DNA of 64,000 nucleotides from an uncultured Alphaproteobacteria bacterium (GCA_903831255.1 CAIKWZ010000043.1:1-64000); one strand, 5' to 3'; shown: positions 8,949 through 19,020, numbered from the stretch's first letter. The notes: a model not told the origin generated them from the letters alone. Translations and numbers: made by a program.

Positions 8949-10442
8949 ATGGGGACGTCGATCCTGACCTGCGAAGAGGTGCGGCGCTGCGAGGCGCTGG
9001 CGGTCGCAGGCGGCCTTTCGATGGCGGAGCTCATGCGGCGGGCGGGGGAGGCGTGCGCGCAGGCGCTTATGCGTCTCTTCCCGACCGGACGCGTCCTTGT
9101 CCTGTGCGGGCCCGGCAACAATGGCGGGGATGCTCTGGTGGCGGCCGCAACCTTGCGCGAAGCCGGGCGAAGCGTCGAGGTGTTTGAGAGCGTCGCCCGG
9201 GCGGGATCTGCAGAAAGGGCCGGCGCGAAGGCGCTGTGGGGCGGGTCTGCAAAACCTCTCGCCGATCTTAAGTTATCTCCGGAAGATATTGTACTGGATG
9301 GACTTTTTGGGTCTGGTCTGGGGCGGCCTCTGGCCGGAGAGCTCGCGATATGGGTTGAACGGGTCAACGCCTCCGGGGCGCGCATTCTGGCTATCGACAC
9401 GCCCTCGGGAAGTTTCGGGGATCGTGGCGATCTCCCCGGTCCTGTGATCCGGGCCGACGCGACGGTGACGTTCGGCGCCTTCAAGCCGGTTCATTGCCTC
9501 CATCCTGCCGCGGGGACATGCGGTCGGGTGGAGATCGCCGAAATTGGCTTCGGGGCCTTTATTCCCGGGGTGTCCGGCGTCCCCGGGGCGTCCGGGACGT
9601 GGATGAACGCGCCGGACCTGTGGGCTGAGCGCCTGCCCTGGCCCGGGGCCTCCTCTCACAAGCACGCCCGTGGGCGTCTGGGGGTGGTCTCCGGCGGGGT
9701 CGCCTCAACAGGGGCGGCGCGTCTGGCGGCCGGCGCCGGTCTTCGAGCCGGCGCAGGCGTGGTGACGTTGCTGTGTCCTCCTTCCGCCCTCAGCGTGATC
9801 GCCTCTCACCTGACCGCCGTCATGTGCGCGTCATTCTCCGCTCCCGGCGCTCTGATCGGCCTGACGACGGGAATGACCGCCATTGTGATCGGACCTGCGG
9901 CCGGAGTAGGGGCCGCCACCCGGGCCAACGTCGAGGCGCTGGCCCGCAGCGGCCGCCGCCTTGTCCTCGACGCTGACGCGCTGACCGTATTTGCGGGGGC
10001 GGCGGCCGAACTGAGGGGAGTTCTCCAGGCCGACGCCGTCCTCACGCCGCATCCGGGGGAGTTCGAGCGCCTTTTTCCCGGTCTCCTTACGTCCTCGCCT
10101 AACCGCATCCATGCAGCGCGGGCCGCCGCTGAGGCTTCCGGGGCCGTCGTTCTGCTTAAGGGCGCCGACACCGTGATCGCCCATCCGGACGGGCGTGCGG
10201 CGGTGAATGGTCATGCCAGCCCCTTTCTCGCCACCGCCGGCAGCGGCGATGTGCTCGCCGGGGTGATCGGCGGCCTGATGGCCCAGGGTATGGACGCATT
10301 CACAGCAGCCTGCGCGGGCGCCTGGATGCACGGCGAGGCGGGCCGCCGCCTGGGGCCGGGCCTCACGGCGGAGGATCTTTCTCCGTCCTTGAAGGACGTG
10401 CTCGGAGATCTCTATCTTCGTGGAACCGCATCTTCGGCTTGA
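8949..10442 (+). CDS. nnr: Bifunctional NAD(P)H-hydrate epimerase / ADP-dependent dehydratase
   Basis: A 497-residue two-domain metabolite-repair enzyme. The N-terminal YjeF_N half (about 1-215) interconverts R and S hydrates of NAD(P)H and has GPGNNGGDALVAA at 54-66. The C-terminal half (about 225-495) is the ribokinase-like dehydratase, with DADAL, TPHPGEF, LLKGADT and the ADP-binding TAGSGDVLAGVIGG. The open frame begins upstream inside the phosphatase gene, but ATG 8949 (MGTSILTCEEVRR) matches the family start and lies 2 bp after the previous stop. Length fits the usual fused form. Confidence 0.93.
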   Translation: MGTSILTCEEVRRCEALAVAGGLSMAELMRRAGEACAQALMRLFPTGRVLVLCGPGNNGGDALVAAATLREAGRSVEVFESVARAGSAERAGAKALWGGSAKPLADLKLSPEDIVLDGLFGSGLGRPLAGELAIWVERVNASGARILAIDTPSGSFGDRGDLPGPVIRADATVTFGAFKPVHCLHPAAGTCGRVEIAEIGFGAFIPGVSGVPGASGTWMNAPDLWAERLPWPGASSHKHARGRLGVVSGGVASTGAARLAAGAGLRAGAGVVTLLCPPSALSVIASHLTAVMCASFSAPGALIGLTTGMTAIVIGPAAGVGAATRANVEALARSGRRLVLDADALTVFAGAAAELRGVLQADAVLTPHPGEFERLFPGLLTSSPNRIHAARAAAEASGAVVLLKGADTVIAHPDGRAAVNGHASPFLATAGSGDVLAGVIGGLMAQGMDAFTAACAGAWMHGEAGRRLGPGLTAEDLSPSLKDVLGDLYLRGTASSA

Positions 10443-10478
10443 ACCCGAGCGCAGTTCGGCGTTTATCGCAGGCTGCGT

Positions 10479-10563
10479 GCGGATGTGGCGAAACTGGTAG
10501 ACGCGCGGGATTTAGGTTCCCGTGGGGAGACCCGTGTAGGTTCAAGTCCTATCATCCGCACCA
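10479..10563 (+). tRNA. tRNA-Leu (anticodon UAG)
   Basis: The acceptor stem GCGGATG (10479-10485) pairs with CATCCGC (10553-10559), and ACCA is encoded. The anticodon stem CGGGA/TCCCG encloses loop TTTAGGT, giving anticodon TAG for Leu CUA/CUG codons. A D-loop with TGGTAGAC, a long variable arm (class II tRNA) and a TTCAAGT T-loop are visible. It is 85 bases including CCA. Confidence 0.95.
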
Positions 10564-10636
10564 CTCTCTGGCGGCTGGAAAATGCCCCTTTCCCCCGCGT
10601 AGACAGGGCATAAGGCGTATGCAATAAGCGCCGCTC

Positions 10637-10671
10637 GACCGGCCGGACGCACACTGTCCGGACCGGCTTTT
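10637..10671 (+). terminator. Terminator after tRNA-Leu
   Basis: CCGGCCGGAC (10639-10648) pairs with GTCCGG-A-CCGG (10656-10666), a 10-bp stem with one bulged A and a 7-base loop. A C and a TTTT tract follow. It lies between the tRNA and trigger factor, so it probably ends the tRNA transcript. Confidence 0.6.
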
Positions 10672-10696
10672 CATTCAGTGCATTCGGGGTTCCGGA

Positions 10697-12034
10697 ATGA
10701 ACGTCACCGAGACGAAGTCAGAAGGTCTATCGCGCGAGTTCCGGGTGAGCGTGCCCGCGAGCGAGCTGGCGGCCCGGCTGAGTGCGAAGATCGATGAGAT
10801 TCGGCCCCGCGTTCAGCTCAAGGGATTCCGTCCGGGCAAAGTTCCGGTGGCTCATATCCGGAAAATGTACGGGCGCTCTCTGATGGGAGAGATCGTCGAG
10901 GCGGCCGTTCAGGAAACGAGCCAGAAAACCCTTGAAGACAAGGAGTTGCGTCCGGCAGCCCAGCCGACGATCCGTCTCGAGGCGTCGGCGGACTCAGTGG
11001 TTTCCGGCGAAGCGGATCTCGAATTTCACATGGCCGTCGAGGTCATGCCTGACTTCGAGCCGGCCGATGTGTCGGGGCTCAAGGTGGAGCGTCTGATCGC
11101 TCAGGCGACCGAGGATGAGATCGCCGAGGCGCTGGGTCGTATTGCCGAGGGCTCGAAATCCTATGATCCGCGCGCGGAAGGAGAGGCCTCGGTCAAGGGC
11201 GATGCGGTTGTGATCGATTTCGTCGGCCGGATCGACGGGGAGACATTTGAAGGCGGCTCCGCCGAAGGCCAGACGCTGGTTCTTGGCGAGGGGCGGTTCA
11301 TCGAAGGCTTCGAAGATCAGCTCGTCGGCGTCCGCGCCGGCGACAAGGTGGACGTCTCGGTAACCTTCCCGGAGGCCTATCCGGTCGAAACCCTGAAGGG
11401 CCGCCCGGCGGTCTTCGAGGTGACGGTCCGTGAGGTCAAATCGGCGACGACCCCGGAAATCGACGACGCCTTGGCTGTGTCTCTGGGGCTCTCGGATCTT
11501 GCCGGTCTTCGCGACGCTGTGAAGGCGCAGATCGAGCGTGAGCTCGGAGGGGCGTCTCGTCAGCAGGTGAAAAGAAGTCTTCTCGACGCCCTCGATGAGC
11601 GGCACGATTTCGAGCTTCCGCCGATGATGGTGAAGGCCGAGTTCGACCAGATCTGGGCGCAGCTCGAGCAGGAAAAGGCGGGCGGTCGTCTGTCCGAAGA
11701 GGACAAGGACAAGTCTGACGACGAACTTCGCGGCGAGTATCAGAAGATCTCGCAGCGTCGCGTGCGCCTCGGCCTGGTGCTGGCCGAGATCGGTCGGCGC
11801 GCCAATGTCGAGATCACCAACGAGGAAGTTGTCGGCGCCCTGCGCCAGGAAGCGGCTCGCTATCCGGGGCAGGAGAAGGAGGTTGTTGAGTTTTATCGCA
11901 ACAATCCCAATGCTCTCGCTCAGCTCCGCGCCCCGATCTATGAGGAGAAGGTGGTCGATTACATTCTCTCCCGCGCCGACGTCAGCGAACGCACGGTGAC
12001 CCGTGAAGAGCTGATGAAGGAAGTCGGCGAGTAG
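10697..12034 (+). CDS. tig: Trigger factor (ribosome-associated chaperone and PPIase)
   Basis: A 445-residue trigger factor that binds the ribosome exit tunnel and shields nascent chains. The N-terminal ribosome-binding domain carries the signature GFRPGKVP (near residue 50). It is followed by the FKBP-type prolyl isomerase domain (about 165-250, VIDFVGRIDGETFEGG) and a helical C-terminal domain with repeated Glu/Lys-rich helices. Length is normal (430-480). It heads the block tig-clpP-clpX-lon, the usual order in alphaproteobacteria, and clpP starts 141 bp later. The start at ATG 10697 follows the tRNA terminator closely, so a promoter must lie in the 25 bp after it or read through from the tRNA. 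Confidence 0.96.
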   Translation: MNVTETKSEGLSREFRVSVPASELAARLSAKIDEIRPRVQLKGFRPGKVPVAHIRKMYGRSLMGEIVEAAVQETSQKTLEDKELRPAAQPTIRLEASADSVVSGEADLEFHMAVEVMPDFEPADVSGLKVERLIAQATEDEIAEALGRIAEGSKSYDPRAEGEASVKGDAVVIDFVGRIDGETFEGGSAEGQTLVLGEGRFIEGFEDQLVGVRAGDKVDVSVTFPEAYPVETLKGRPAVFEVTVREVKSATTPEIDDALAVSLGLSDLAGLRDAVKAQIERELGGASRQQVKRSLLDALDERHDFELPPMMVKAEFDQIWAQLEQEKAGGRLSEEDKDKSDDELRGEYQKISQRRVRLGLVLAEIGRRANVEITNEEVVGALRQEAARYPGQEKEVVEFYRNNPNALAQLRAPIYEEKVVDYILSRADVSERTVTREELMKEVGE

Positions 12035-12073
12035 GATCGGCTCCAGAGGAGCGAGGAAAAAACGCGCGGGGGC

Positions 12074-12102
12074 TTGCCTCGCCGCTCCTGCGTCCGGATA
12101 TT
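12074..12102 (+). promoter_or_regulatory. Putative clpP promoter
   Basis: TTGCCT (12074-12079) and GATATT (12097-12102) are separated by exactly 17 bp in the tig-clpP gap, giving a leader of about 70 bases. The match to sigma-70-type boxes is moderate. A heat-shock (RpoH) reading is possible because the -35 box is preceded by C (CTTGCC). Confidence 0.4.
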
Positions 12103-12175
12103 GGACTGTGTAGCCTCCCAGGCGTGTCGGGGCCTCTCCGGCCTTCGGCGCCTGAATCGGAAGATTGAAAAAGTC

Positions 12176-12796
12176 ATGCATGATCCCCTTGCGACGGCCA
12201 TGAACCTCGTGCCGATGGTCGTCGAACAGACCAGTCGGGGGGAGCGCGCCTACGACATTTTTTCGCGTCTTCTCAAGGACCGCATCATCTTCGTGACCGG
12301 TCCTATCGAGGACGGGATGGCGAGCCTGATCACCGCTCAGCTTCTCTTTCTGGAATCTGAGAACCCGAAGAAAGAGATCTCGATGTACATCAACTCGCCC
12401 GGCGGGTTGGTCTCCTCCGGGCTCGCGATTTACGACACCATGCAGTACATTCGCTCTCCCGTTTCGACCGCCTGCATCGGCATGGCGGCGTCCATGGGCT
12501 CCCTTCTCCTGGCCGCAGGCGAGAAGGGCATGCGCTTTTCGACCCCGAATTCCCGCATTCTCGTCCACCAGCCTTCGGGCGGTTTCCGCGGCGTTGCGAC
12601 CGATATCGAGCGCCACGCGGTGGATATTCTCGCCATGAAGCGGCGGCTCAATGAAATTTACGTCCGTCATACCGGCCAGCCTTATGAGGTCATTGAACGG
12701 ACGCTCGATCGCGACTTCTTCATGACCTCGGATGAGGCGCGGGAGTTTGGGATCGTGGACAAGGTGTTCGAGAAGCGGGCTTCCCCTGGGGAATAA
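12176..12796 (+). CDS. clpP: ATP-dependent Clp protease proteolytic subunit
   Basis: A 206-residue serine protease forming the 14-mer chamber used by ClpX and ClpA, both encoded in this window. The catalytic triad is visible: Ser106 in GMAASMGS, His131 in LVHQPSGG, and Asp180 in RTLDRDFF. The start ATG 12176 ([19 protein letters not shown]) matches alphaproteobacterial ClpP; the open frame begins earlier, at 12074, inside the promoter region. Mature ClpP is usually processed just before the [10 protein letters not shown] region. Its own promoter is likely in the 141-bp gap after tig. Confidence 0.96.
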   Translation: MHDPLATAMNLVPMVVEQTSRGERAYDIFSRLLKDRIIFVTGPIEDGMASLITAQLLFLESENPKKEISMYINSPGGLVSSGLAIYDTMQYIRSPVSTACIGMAASMGSLLLAAGEKGMRFSTPNSRILVHQPSGGFRGVATDIERHAVDILAMKRRLNEIYVRHTGQPYEVIERTLDRDFFMTSDEAREFGIVDKVFEKRASPGE

Positions 12797-12861
12797 CGTT
12801 CTGAAACGCGCAGTCGGGCCGCTTGCGGCTTCCGTCGGCCTGTGATCGAATTAAGGCGGCC

Positions 12862-12890
12862 TTGAACCTCTCGGAAACGATTGGGAAATA
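12862..12890 (+). promoter_or_regulatory. Putative clpX promoter
   Basis: TTGAAC (12862-12867) and GAAATA (12885-12890) lie 17 bp apart in the clpP-clpX gap, giving a leader of about 65 bases. The -35 region reads CTTGAAC, as in alphaproteobacterial heat-shock promoters. A similar TTGAACC element occurs before lon. Confidence 0.45.
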
Positions 12891-12960
12891 GGTTGGGTGG
12901 TCAGATCGTTCGCTGGCTGAGGCCGGGGATCGGCATTGGCCGAGCGTTTCCGAGGTGTCG

Positions 12961-14232
12961 ATGAGCAAGACAACGTCCAGCGGCGACAGCAAGAATACGC
13001 TTTACTGCTCGTTCTGCGGAAAGAGCCAGCATGAGGTGAAGAAGCTTATCGCCGGCCCCACCGTGTTCATCTGCGATGAATGCGTTGAACTGTGCATGGA
13101 TATCATTCGCGAGGAGAGCAAGACCGCCCTCGTGAAGTCGAGGGACGGCGTGCCGACCCCCCGTGAGATCTGCGATGTTCTCGACGATTATGTGATTGGC
13201 CAGTTCAAGGCCAAGCGCGTTCTGTCGGTCGCGGTTCACAACCACTATAAGCGGCTCAATCACGCGTCCAAGAATACGGATGTTGAGCTCGCCAAGTCGA
13301 ACATCCTCCTGATCGGTCCGACCGGCTGCGGCAAGACGCTCCTCGCCCAGACCCTGGCCCGCATCATCGACGTGCCGTTCACCATGGCGGACGCCACAAC
13401 CCTGACGGAAGCCGGCTATGTGGGTGAGGATGTCGAAAACATCATCCTCAAACTGCTGCAGGCGTCCGATTACAACGTCGAACGGGCCCAGCGAGGCATC
13501 GTCTACATCGATGAAATCGACAAGATTTCGCGCAAGTCTGACAACCCTTCGATCACCAGGGACGTCTCGGGCGAGGGCGTGCAGCAGGCTCTTCTGAAGA
13601 TCATGGAAGGGACAGTCGCGAGCGTTCCCCCGCAGGGCGGACGCAAGCATCCTCAGCAGGAATTCCTTCAGGTTGACACCACCAACATGCTGTTTATCTG
13701 CGGCGGAGCGTTCTCGGGTCTTGAGAAGGTGATCTCCGACCGTGGGCGCGGCTCCTCCATTGGCTTTGGCGCGAACGTCGTCGACCCGGATGATCGTCGC
13801 ACCGGCAAAGTCCTCGAGGAGTGCGAGCCCGAGGATCTCGTTAAATTCGGCCTCATTCCGGAATTCATCGGTCGTCTTCCGGTCATCGCGACGCTTGAGG
13901 ATCTCGACGAGAAGGCGCTGATTCAGATTCTCACCGAACCGAAGAACGCTCTTCTCAAGCAGTATCAGCGGCTGTTCGAGATGGAGAATGTCGCGCTAAC
14001 CTTCAGCGACGACGCCCTTGCGGCGGTGGCCCGCCGTGCGATCCAGCGCAAGACGGGGGCGCGCGGTTTGCGCTCGATCATGGAAGGAATTCTCCTCGAC
14101 ACCATGTTCGAGCTGCCCAATCTCCGCGGTGTCGCCGAAGTGGCGATCAACGCTGAGGTTGTCGAGGGGCGCGCGAGGCCGCTTTATGTTCATTCGTCTG
14201 AACCGCGTGAAGCGAAGGCGGGCGCCTCCTGA
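12961..14232 (+). CDS. clpX: ATP-dependent Clp protease ATP-binding subunit ClpX
   Basis: A 423-residue AAA+ unfoldase that feeds substrates to ClpP. The N-terminal zinc-binding domain has four cysteines (C16, C19, C38, C41) in YCSFCGK and FICDEC. The AAA+ module has Walker A GPTGCGKT near residue 118, Walker [11 protein letters not shown], sensor and pore-loop residues GYVGEDVEN, and the ClpP-binding region after it. I chose ATG 12961 over GTG 12955, because GAGG lies 6-9 bases upstream. In Caulobacter-type bacteria ClpXP degrades CtrA; a homologous role is inference. A GC-rich hairpin with a short T-run follows the gene. Confidence 0.97.
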   Translation: MSKTTSSGDSKNTLYCSFCGKSQHEVKKLIAGPTVFICDECVELCMDIIREESKTALVKSRDGVPTPREICDVLDDYVIGQFKAKRVLSVAVHNHYKRLNHASKNTDVELAKSNILLIGPTGCGKTLLAQTLARIIDVPFTMADATTLTEAGYVGEDVENIILKLLQASDYNVERAQRGIVYIDEIDKISRKSDNPSITRDVSGEGVQQALLKIMEGTVASVPPQGGRKHPQQEFLQVDTTNMLFICGGAFSGLEKVISDRGRGSSIGFGANVVDPDDRRTGKVLEECEPEDLVKFGLIPEFIGRLPVIATLEDLDEKALIQILTEPKNALLKQYQRLFEMENVALTFSDDALAAVARRAIQRKTGARGLRSIMEGILLDTMFELPNLRGVAEVAINAEVVEGRARPLYVHSSEPREAKAGAS

Positions 14233-14241
14233 CCGGGCCCG

Positions 14242-14265
14242 GGCGCGCCGGAAGCGCGCCATTTT
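14242..14265 (+). terminator. Terminator after clpX
   Basis: GGCGCGC (14242-14248) pairs with GCGCGCC (14254-14260) across a 5-base loop, then ATTTT. It lies 10 bases after the clpX stop. The U-run is short, so termination may be partial. Confidence 0.55.
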
Positions 14266-14306
14266 GGACGGATATGGGATTAACTGTTGATTCCGCTCTC
14301 CCCGGG

Positions 14307-14336
14307 TTGAACCGGAAGGCTGAACCGACCACCTTA
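14307..14336 (+). promoter_or_regulatory. Putative lon promoter
   Basis: TTGAAC (14307-14312) is followed after 17-18 bp by CACCTTA, about 100 bases before the lon start. The -10 match is weak. The repeated TTGAACC core before both clpX and lon suggests a common sigma factor, possibly RpoH; this is inference. Confidence 0.35.
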
Positions 14337-14434
14337 AACGTCAGAAGGACGAGACGCCGGGCCGATCCGGCGTCATTCGTTCCCCGGGGTCTTGCGCGCA
14401 TTCGCGAGCCGGCTCCCGTTCAGGACAGGAGCGC

Positions 14435-16843
14435 ATGATGACATCCAATCTCCCCGTGCTGCCGTTGCGCGACATCGTGGTCTTCCCCCGCATGATCGCC
14501 CCGCTCTTCGTGGGCCGCGAGAAGTCCGTGCGCGCCCTCGAAGAGGTCGAGAAAGGCGGCGGCGACATTCTTCTCGTTGCGCAGAAGGAGGCCGGCGTCG
14601 ACGATCCGTCCGAGGAGGATCTCCACTCGGTCGGAGTGGTCGCAAGCATTCTCCAGCTGCTGAAGCTCCCGGATGGGACCGTCAAGGTTCTGGTCGAGGG
14701 CAAGTCGAGGGCGAAGCTCGAAAAGCTCATCGATCATGGCGATTATTATGCCGGCGCCTTCAGCGTTCTTGAGGAAAAGGACGCCGATGCCGAGGAAGCC
14801 GCCGCACTGGTGAGGGCGGTGATCGAGCAGTTCGAAGGTTATGTGAAGCTGAACCGGAAGATCCCCGCCGAGACGGTAGGCACGGTCAGCGCCATCACCG
14901 ATCCCGCCCGTCTCGCCGATGCGGTGGCCGCTCAGCTCTCGATCAAGCTCGAGGACAAGCAGCAGCTGCTTGAGACGGCGGATGTCACCCAGCGTCTCGA
15001 ACGGGTTTTCCAGCTCATGGAGGGCGAGATCGGCATGCTCCAGATGGAGCGCAAGATCCGCAATCGCGTGAAGCGTCAGATGGAGAAGACGCAGCGTGAG
15101 TACTATCTCAATGAGCAGATGAAGGCCATTCAGCGCGAGCTGGGCGATCAGGATCAGGGCGGCGAGCGCGACGAGATCGGCGAGCTCGAGGAGAAGATCG
15201 CCAAGACCCCGATGTCGGACGAAGCGCGCGCGAAGGCAGAGCAGGAAGTGCGCAAGCTTCGCCAGATGTCGCCCATGTCCGCGGAATCGACAGTGGTCCG
15301 CAACTATCTGGACTGGCTGGTGTCCCTGCCGTGGTCGAACAAGAAGCCTGTGGTTCGCGATCTCCAGGTGGCTGAAGACGTTCTCGAGGCGGATCATTAC
15401 GGTCTTGAGAAGGTCAAGGAGCGGATCCTCGAGTATCTCGCCGTGCAGTCCCGTTCGGACAAGATGCGCGGTCCCATTCTCTGCCTGGTCGGGCCTCCGG
15501 GCGTCGGCAAGACCTCTCTTGGCAAGTCGATCGCGAAGGCGACCGGTCGCGACTTCGTTCGGATGTCGCTTGGCGGCGTTCGCGACGAAGCGGAGATCCG
15601 CGGGCATCGTCGGACCTATATCGGCTCCATGCCGGGGCGGATCATACAGTCCATGAAGAAGGCCAAGAGCGGCAATCCGCTTTTCCTTCTCGACGAGATC
15701 GACAAGCTTGGAATGGATTACCGGGGCGATCCGTCCTCGGCTCTGCTCGAGGTTCTCGACCCCGAGCAGAACGTCAACTTCAATGACCACTATCTTGAGG
15801 TCGACTACGACCTGTCCGATGTGATGTTCATCACCACGGCGAACTCGCTGAACATGCCCCAGCCTCTGCTCGACCGGATGGAGATCATCCGGATCGAGGG
15901 TTACACGGAGGACGAGAAGATCGAGATCGCCCGTCGGCACCTCCTGCCCAAGGTGACCGAGAATCACTCCCTCAAGGAAGGCGAGTGGTTTGTTGACGAC
16001 AGCGCCCTGCGCGACCTCGTTCGGTATTACACCCGTGAGAGCGGCGTCCGCTCCCTTGAGCGTGAGATCGCCAAGCTGGCCCGCAAGGCGGTGCGTGAGA
16101 TCGAACTCAAGAAGACGGAGTCTGTGCGGGTCACATCCGAGACGCTGGGCAAGTATGCGGGTGTGCGCAAATACCGCTACGGCCGCGCGGACATCGACGA
16201 TCAGGTCGGCGTCGTGACCGGACTGGCCTGGACCGAGGTCGGCGGCGAGTTGCTGACGATCGAAGCCGTTCAGATGCCGGGGCGCGGCCGCATGACCGTA
16301 ACGGGCAATCTGCGCGACGTGATGAAGGAGTCGATTTCGGCGGCTTCAAGTCTCGTCAAATCGCGATCCGTCCAGCTCGGCATCCGTCCGCCCGTGTTCG
16401 ACAATACGGACATTCACGTTCACGTGCCCGAGGGCGCAACGCCCAAGGACGGTCCCTCGGCAGGGATCGCGATGACGACGGCGATCGCGTCGGTCCTCAC
16501 AGGCAATCCGGTTTCGAAGGATGTGGCCATGACGGGTGAGATCACCCTTCGCGGTCGGGTTCTGCCGATCGGCGGCCTGAAGGAGAAACTGCTGGCGGCG
16601 CTTCGCGGAGGCATCACCACGGTGCTCATCCCCGAAGAGAATGAAAAGGATCTTGCCGATATTCCCGACAATGTCCGCAACGGGCTCACCATCATCCCGG
16701 TTTCGACCATCGATCAGGTTCTCGGGCATGCTCTTGTTCGCCCGCTGACGCCTGTTTCGTGGTCGGAGACCGACGAAGCGGCTTACCGCGCGGAGCTGCT
16801 GCGCGGACCGGCGAGCGGTGGGGAGGTCTCCCGTCCTCACTGA
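14435..16843 (+). CDS. lon: ATP-dependent Lon protease
   Basis: An 802-residue soluble LonA protease that degrades misfolded and regulatory proteins. The N-terminal substrate-binding domain ([15 protein letters not shown]) is followed by a long coiled-coil linker. The AAA+ domain has Walker [10 protein letters not shown] near residue 355 and Walker [10 protein letters not shown]. The C-terminal protease domain has the Ser/Lys dyad: Ser in [11 protein letters not shown] near 676 and Lys in [10 protein letters not shown] near 720. Length is typical (about 800). It has its own likely promoter in the 200-bp gap after clpX. A perfect hairpin overlaps its stop codon. The start could be the ATG at 14435 or the next codon, 14438. 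Confidence 0.97.
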   Translation: MMTSNLPVLPLRDIVVFPRMIAPLFVGREKSVRALEEVEKGGGDILLVAQKEAGVDDPSEEDLHSVGVVASILQLLKLPDGTVKVLVEGKSRAKLEKLIDHGDYYAGAFSVLEEKDADAEEAAALVRAVIEQFEGYVKLNRKIPAETVGTVSAITDPARLADAVAAQLSIKLEDKQQLLETADVTQRLERVFQLMEGEIGMLQMERKIRNRVKRQMEKTQREYYLNEQMKAIQRELGDQDQGGERDEIGELEEKIAKTPMSDEARAKAEQEVRKLRQMSPMSAESTVVRNYLDWLVSLPWSNKKPVVRDLQVAEDVLEADHYGLEKVKERILEYLAVQSRSDKMRGPILCLVGPPGVGKTSLGKSIAKATGRDFVRMSLGGVRDEAEIRGHRRTYIGSMPGRIIQSMKKAKSGNPLFLLDEIDKLGMDYRGDPSSALLEVLDPEQNVNFNDHYLEVDYDLSDVMFITTANSLNMPQPLLDRMEIIRIEGYTEDEKIEIARRHLLPKVTENHSLKEGEWFVDDSALRDLVRYYTRESGVRSLEREIAKLARKAVREIELKKTESVRVTSETLGKYAGVRKYRYGRADIDDQVGVVTGLAWTEVGGELLTIEAVQMPGRGRMTVTGNLRDVMKESISAASSLVKSRSVQLGIRPPVFDNTDIHVHVPEGATPKDGPSAGIAMTTAIASVLTGNPVSKDVAMTGEITLRGRVLPIGGLKEKLLAALRGGITTVLIPEENEKDLADIPDNVRNGLTIIPVSTIDQVLGHALVRPLTPVSWSETDEAAYRAELLRGPASGGEVSRPH

Positions 16844-16850
16844 GGACGGG
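16830..16850 (+). terminator. Hairpin overlapping the lon stop codon
   Basis: CCCGTCCTC (16830-16838) and GAGGACGGG (16842-16850) form a perfect 9-bp stem with loop ACT. The lon TGA (16841-16843) lies inside it. There is no U-tract, so it may be a stability element or a weak pause site before the glucosidase gene 31 bp later. Confidence 0.4.
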
Positions 16851-16880
16851 GCCTCGCAGACAATGGGATGAGGGCTGGAC

Positions 16881-18494
16881 GTGAGCGTATCGCCTGACGA
16901 CTGGTGGCGTGGCGCGGTCCTCTACCAGATCTATCCGCGTTCGTTCATGGACGCATCCGGCGACGGCGTCGGCGATCTCGCGGGCGTCTCCGCCCGTCTT
17001 GACTACGTCCGGTCGTTAGGGGTGGACGGCGTCTGGCTGTCCCCGTTCTTTCGGTCTCCGATGCGGGACTTTGGATACGACGTCTCAGATTATCGGGACG
17101 TCGATCCTTTGTTCGGCGATCTGGCGGACTTCGACGAGGTGCTCGCGGCGGCCCGCGACCGCAGGCTCAAAGTGGTGATCGATCAGGTATGGTCGCATTC
17201 CTCAATCGATCATCCCTGGTTCCAGGAGAGCCGGAGCAGTCGAGATAATCCCCGGGCGGACTGGTATGTCTGGGCGGACCCAAGGCCCGACGGATCCCCG
17301 CCGAACAACTGGCAGGCCTGGTTCGGAGGTCCGGCCTGGACCTGGGAGCCGCAGCGGCGCCAGTACTATCTGCACAATTTTCTTCCCGGTCAGCCGGACC
17401 TCAACTTTCACTGCCTGGCGGTGCGGCGGGCGATACTTGATATTGCTCGCTTCTGGCTCGACAGGGGCGTTGACGGGTTTCGGCTGGATGTCGCCAACTA
17501 CTATGTTCACGATCCGCTGCTGAGGGACAATCCGCCGTCGGGAGAGCCCGCTCCCGCCCTGCCGCGCGACATGCAGATCCATCTCTACAATTCCGATCAG
17601 GCTGGAACGCTTGAATTCCTCGCCGAGCTGCGGGCGGTGATGGATAGCTACGGCGCACGAATGACCCTCGGTGAGCTGGCGCCGGGTTCGTTCGGTCTGA
17701 TGTCGCGTTACACGAAGGGCCGGAGCGGTCTGCATACAGCCTATGCGTTCGACTTCCTCAAAGGACCCATGAACGCTCCCAGGATGGCGGAGAAACTGTC
17801 CCTCTGGCAGGACGAAGACGGCGCAGGCTGGCCGACATGGGCGTTTTCCAATCACGATGTCGCCCGTGTGGCGACAAGATGGGGCAGGGATGCGCCGCCC
17901 GGGGCGGCGGCGCCGACCTTTCTGGCGCTTCTGCTCTCTCTGCGGGGCACGGTGTGTCTCTATCAGGGCGAGGAGCTCGGCCTTCCAGAGGCGGATGTCC
18001 CGTTTGAGCGCCTGCGCGATCCTCTGGGCCTGGCCGCATGGCCGGCGTCGCGGGGACGCGATGGATGCAGGACCCCCATGCCCTGGACGTCCGGTCCGGG
18101 CGGAGGGTTTTCCGTCTGCCCGGAGACCTGGCTGCCGATGTCGGAGGTTCATCGGGCGATGGCGGTCTCGGTTCAGGAGGCCGACGCCGCTTCGCATCTC
18201 AACATCGCCCGCCGTCTGATTGCGATCCGTCGCTCAAGCCCGGCCCTGTCGAGAGGACGCTTCCGGGTGACATCGGCGTCCTCCGATCTTCTGGTCTTCG
18301 AGCGTGTCCATGGCGACGAAGTCGTCCTTTGCCTTTTCAGCGTGGGGCCCCAGGGCGGGGTGGTTGAGCTCCCCGAGGGCCGCCTCGAGCCTCTGTTTAT
18401 TCATCGTGTTGAACTGGAGGGGCGGCGCGCGCACGTCTCAGCCTTCGGTTCGGTCCTGATGCGACTGCCGCGGACGGCGACGTCTTCGGTCTGA
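16881..18494 (+). CDS. GH13 alpha-glucosidase
   Basis: A 537-residue alpha-amylase-family hydrolase (oligo-alpha-1,4/1,6-glucosidase type). The conserved regions are complete: VIDQVWSHSS (region I), GFRLDVAN with nucleophile Asp203, MTLGEL with acid/base Glu265, and FSNHD with the transition-state Asp326. The N-terminus WWRGAVLYQIYPRSFMD is typical of alpha-glucosidases of alphaproteobacteria. No signal peptide is visible, so it is cytoplasmic and would act on imported maltose or isomaltose oligosaccharides. Start is GTG 16881. It has no sugar transporter or regulator nearby and follows lon by 37 bp, so its placement is probably coincidental or by read-through. Confidence 0.9.
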   Translation: MSVSPDDWWRGAVLYQIYPRSFMDASGDGVGDLAGVSARLDYVRSLGVDGVWLSPFFRSPMRDFGYDVSDYRDVDPLFGDLADFDEVLAAARDRRLKVVIDQVWSHSSIDHPWFQESRSSRDNPRADWYVWADPRPDGSPPNNWQAWFGGPAWTWEPQRRQYYLHNFLPGQPDLNFHCLAVRRAILDIARFWLDRGVDGFRLDVANYYVHDPLLRDNPPSGEPAPALPRDMQIHLYNSDQAGTLEFLAELRAVMDSYGARMTLGELAPGSFGLMSRYTKGRSGLHTAYAFDFLKGPMNAPRMAEKLSLWQDEDGAGWPTWAFSNHDVARVATRWGRDAPPGAAAPTFLALLLSLRGTVCLYQGEELGLPEADVPFERLRDPLGLAAWPASRGRDGCRTPMPWTSGPGGGFSVCPETWLPMSEVHRAMAVSVQEADAASHLNIARRLIAIRRSSPALSRGRFRVTSASSDLLVFERVHGDEVVLCLFSVGPQGGVVELPEGRLEPLFIHRVELEGRRAHVSAFGSVLMRLPRTATSSV

Positions 18495-18558
18495 TGTTCG
18501 GATCGCTCCGAAAAGGGGGGGCTGGCGGAGGTCTCGCCGCCTCGGTATCGGTGTCGTC

Positions 18559-19020
18559 ATGGTGCGTGTTCAATCAGAGCTGTTCAATCCGCATGAGGAA
18601 ACGGCCCGCTTTCAGGCGGGGCGCTTATCCGCCGGAGCGCTTGCTTCCTTCATCGGGACGGTTCGCTCGAACGCGGACGACAGGGATGTCGTCTCCCTTG
18701 AGCTGGAGCATTATCCGGGGTTCACCGAACGCCGGATCGCTGAGATCGAGGCGGACGCCCGAACCCGTTTCGACGTCATCGACATGCTGATCATTCATCG
18801 TTACGGACCGTTGCGTCCGGGCGAAGCGATCGTCCTCGTCGCGGCCCTCAGCGCACACCGTCGCGAGGCGCTTCAGGCGGTTGACTACCTCATGGATCGG
18901 CTCAAGACGGAGGCTCCGTTCTGGAAGCGGGAGGTGCGACCCGACGGCGCCGAATGGATCGAGCCGCGGCGCCGGGATCTTGAGGATCGGGCGCGCTGGG
19001 ATGAAGGAGAGACGACATGA
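18559..19020 (+). CDS. moaE: Molybdopterin synthase catalytic subunit
   Basis: A 153-residue MoaE, the large subunit of molybdopterin synthase, which adds two sulphurs to precursor Z using MoaD thiocarboxylate. Signature regions are GALASFIGTVR, LELEHYPGFTERRI, HRYGPLRPGEAIVLVAALSAHR and the active-site stretch YLMDRLKTEAPFWKRE with the essential lysines. Length is normal. The stop codon overlaps the start of moaB by 4 bp (ATGA), so the two are translationally coupled. The partner moaD lies 2.8 kb downstream on the same strand. Confidence 0.93.
   Translation: MVRVQSELFNPHEETARFQAGRLSAGALASFIGTVRSNADDRDVVSLELEHYPGFTERRIAEIEADARTRFDVIDMLIIHRYGPLRPGEAIVLVAALSAHRREALQAVDYLMDRLKTEAPFWKREVRPDGAEWIEPRRRDLEDRARWDEGETT

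Noticed and set aside
10994-12670. 558-codon open frame on the minus strand
   Set aside because: It is the antisense shadow of trigger factor and clpP, whose motifs are complete on the plus strand. High GC makes long antisense frames common.
14420-15967. 515-codon open frame on the minus strand
   Set aside because: It is antisense to lon with a Leu/Val/His/Asp-rich composition typical of shadows.
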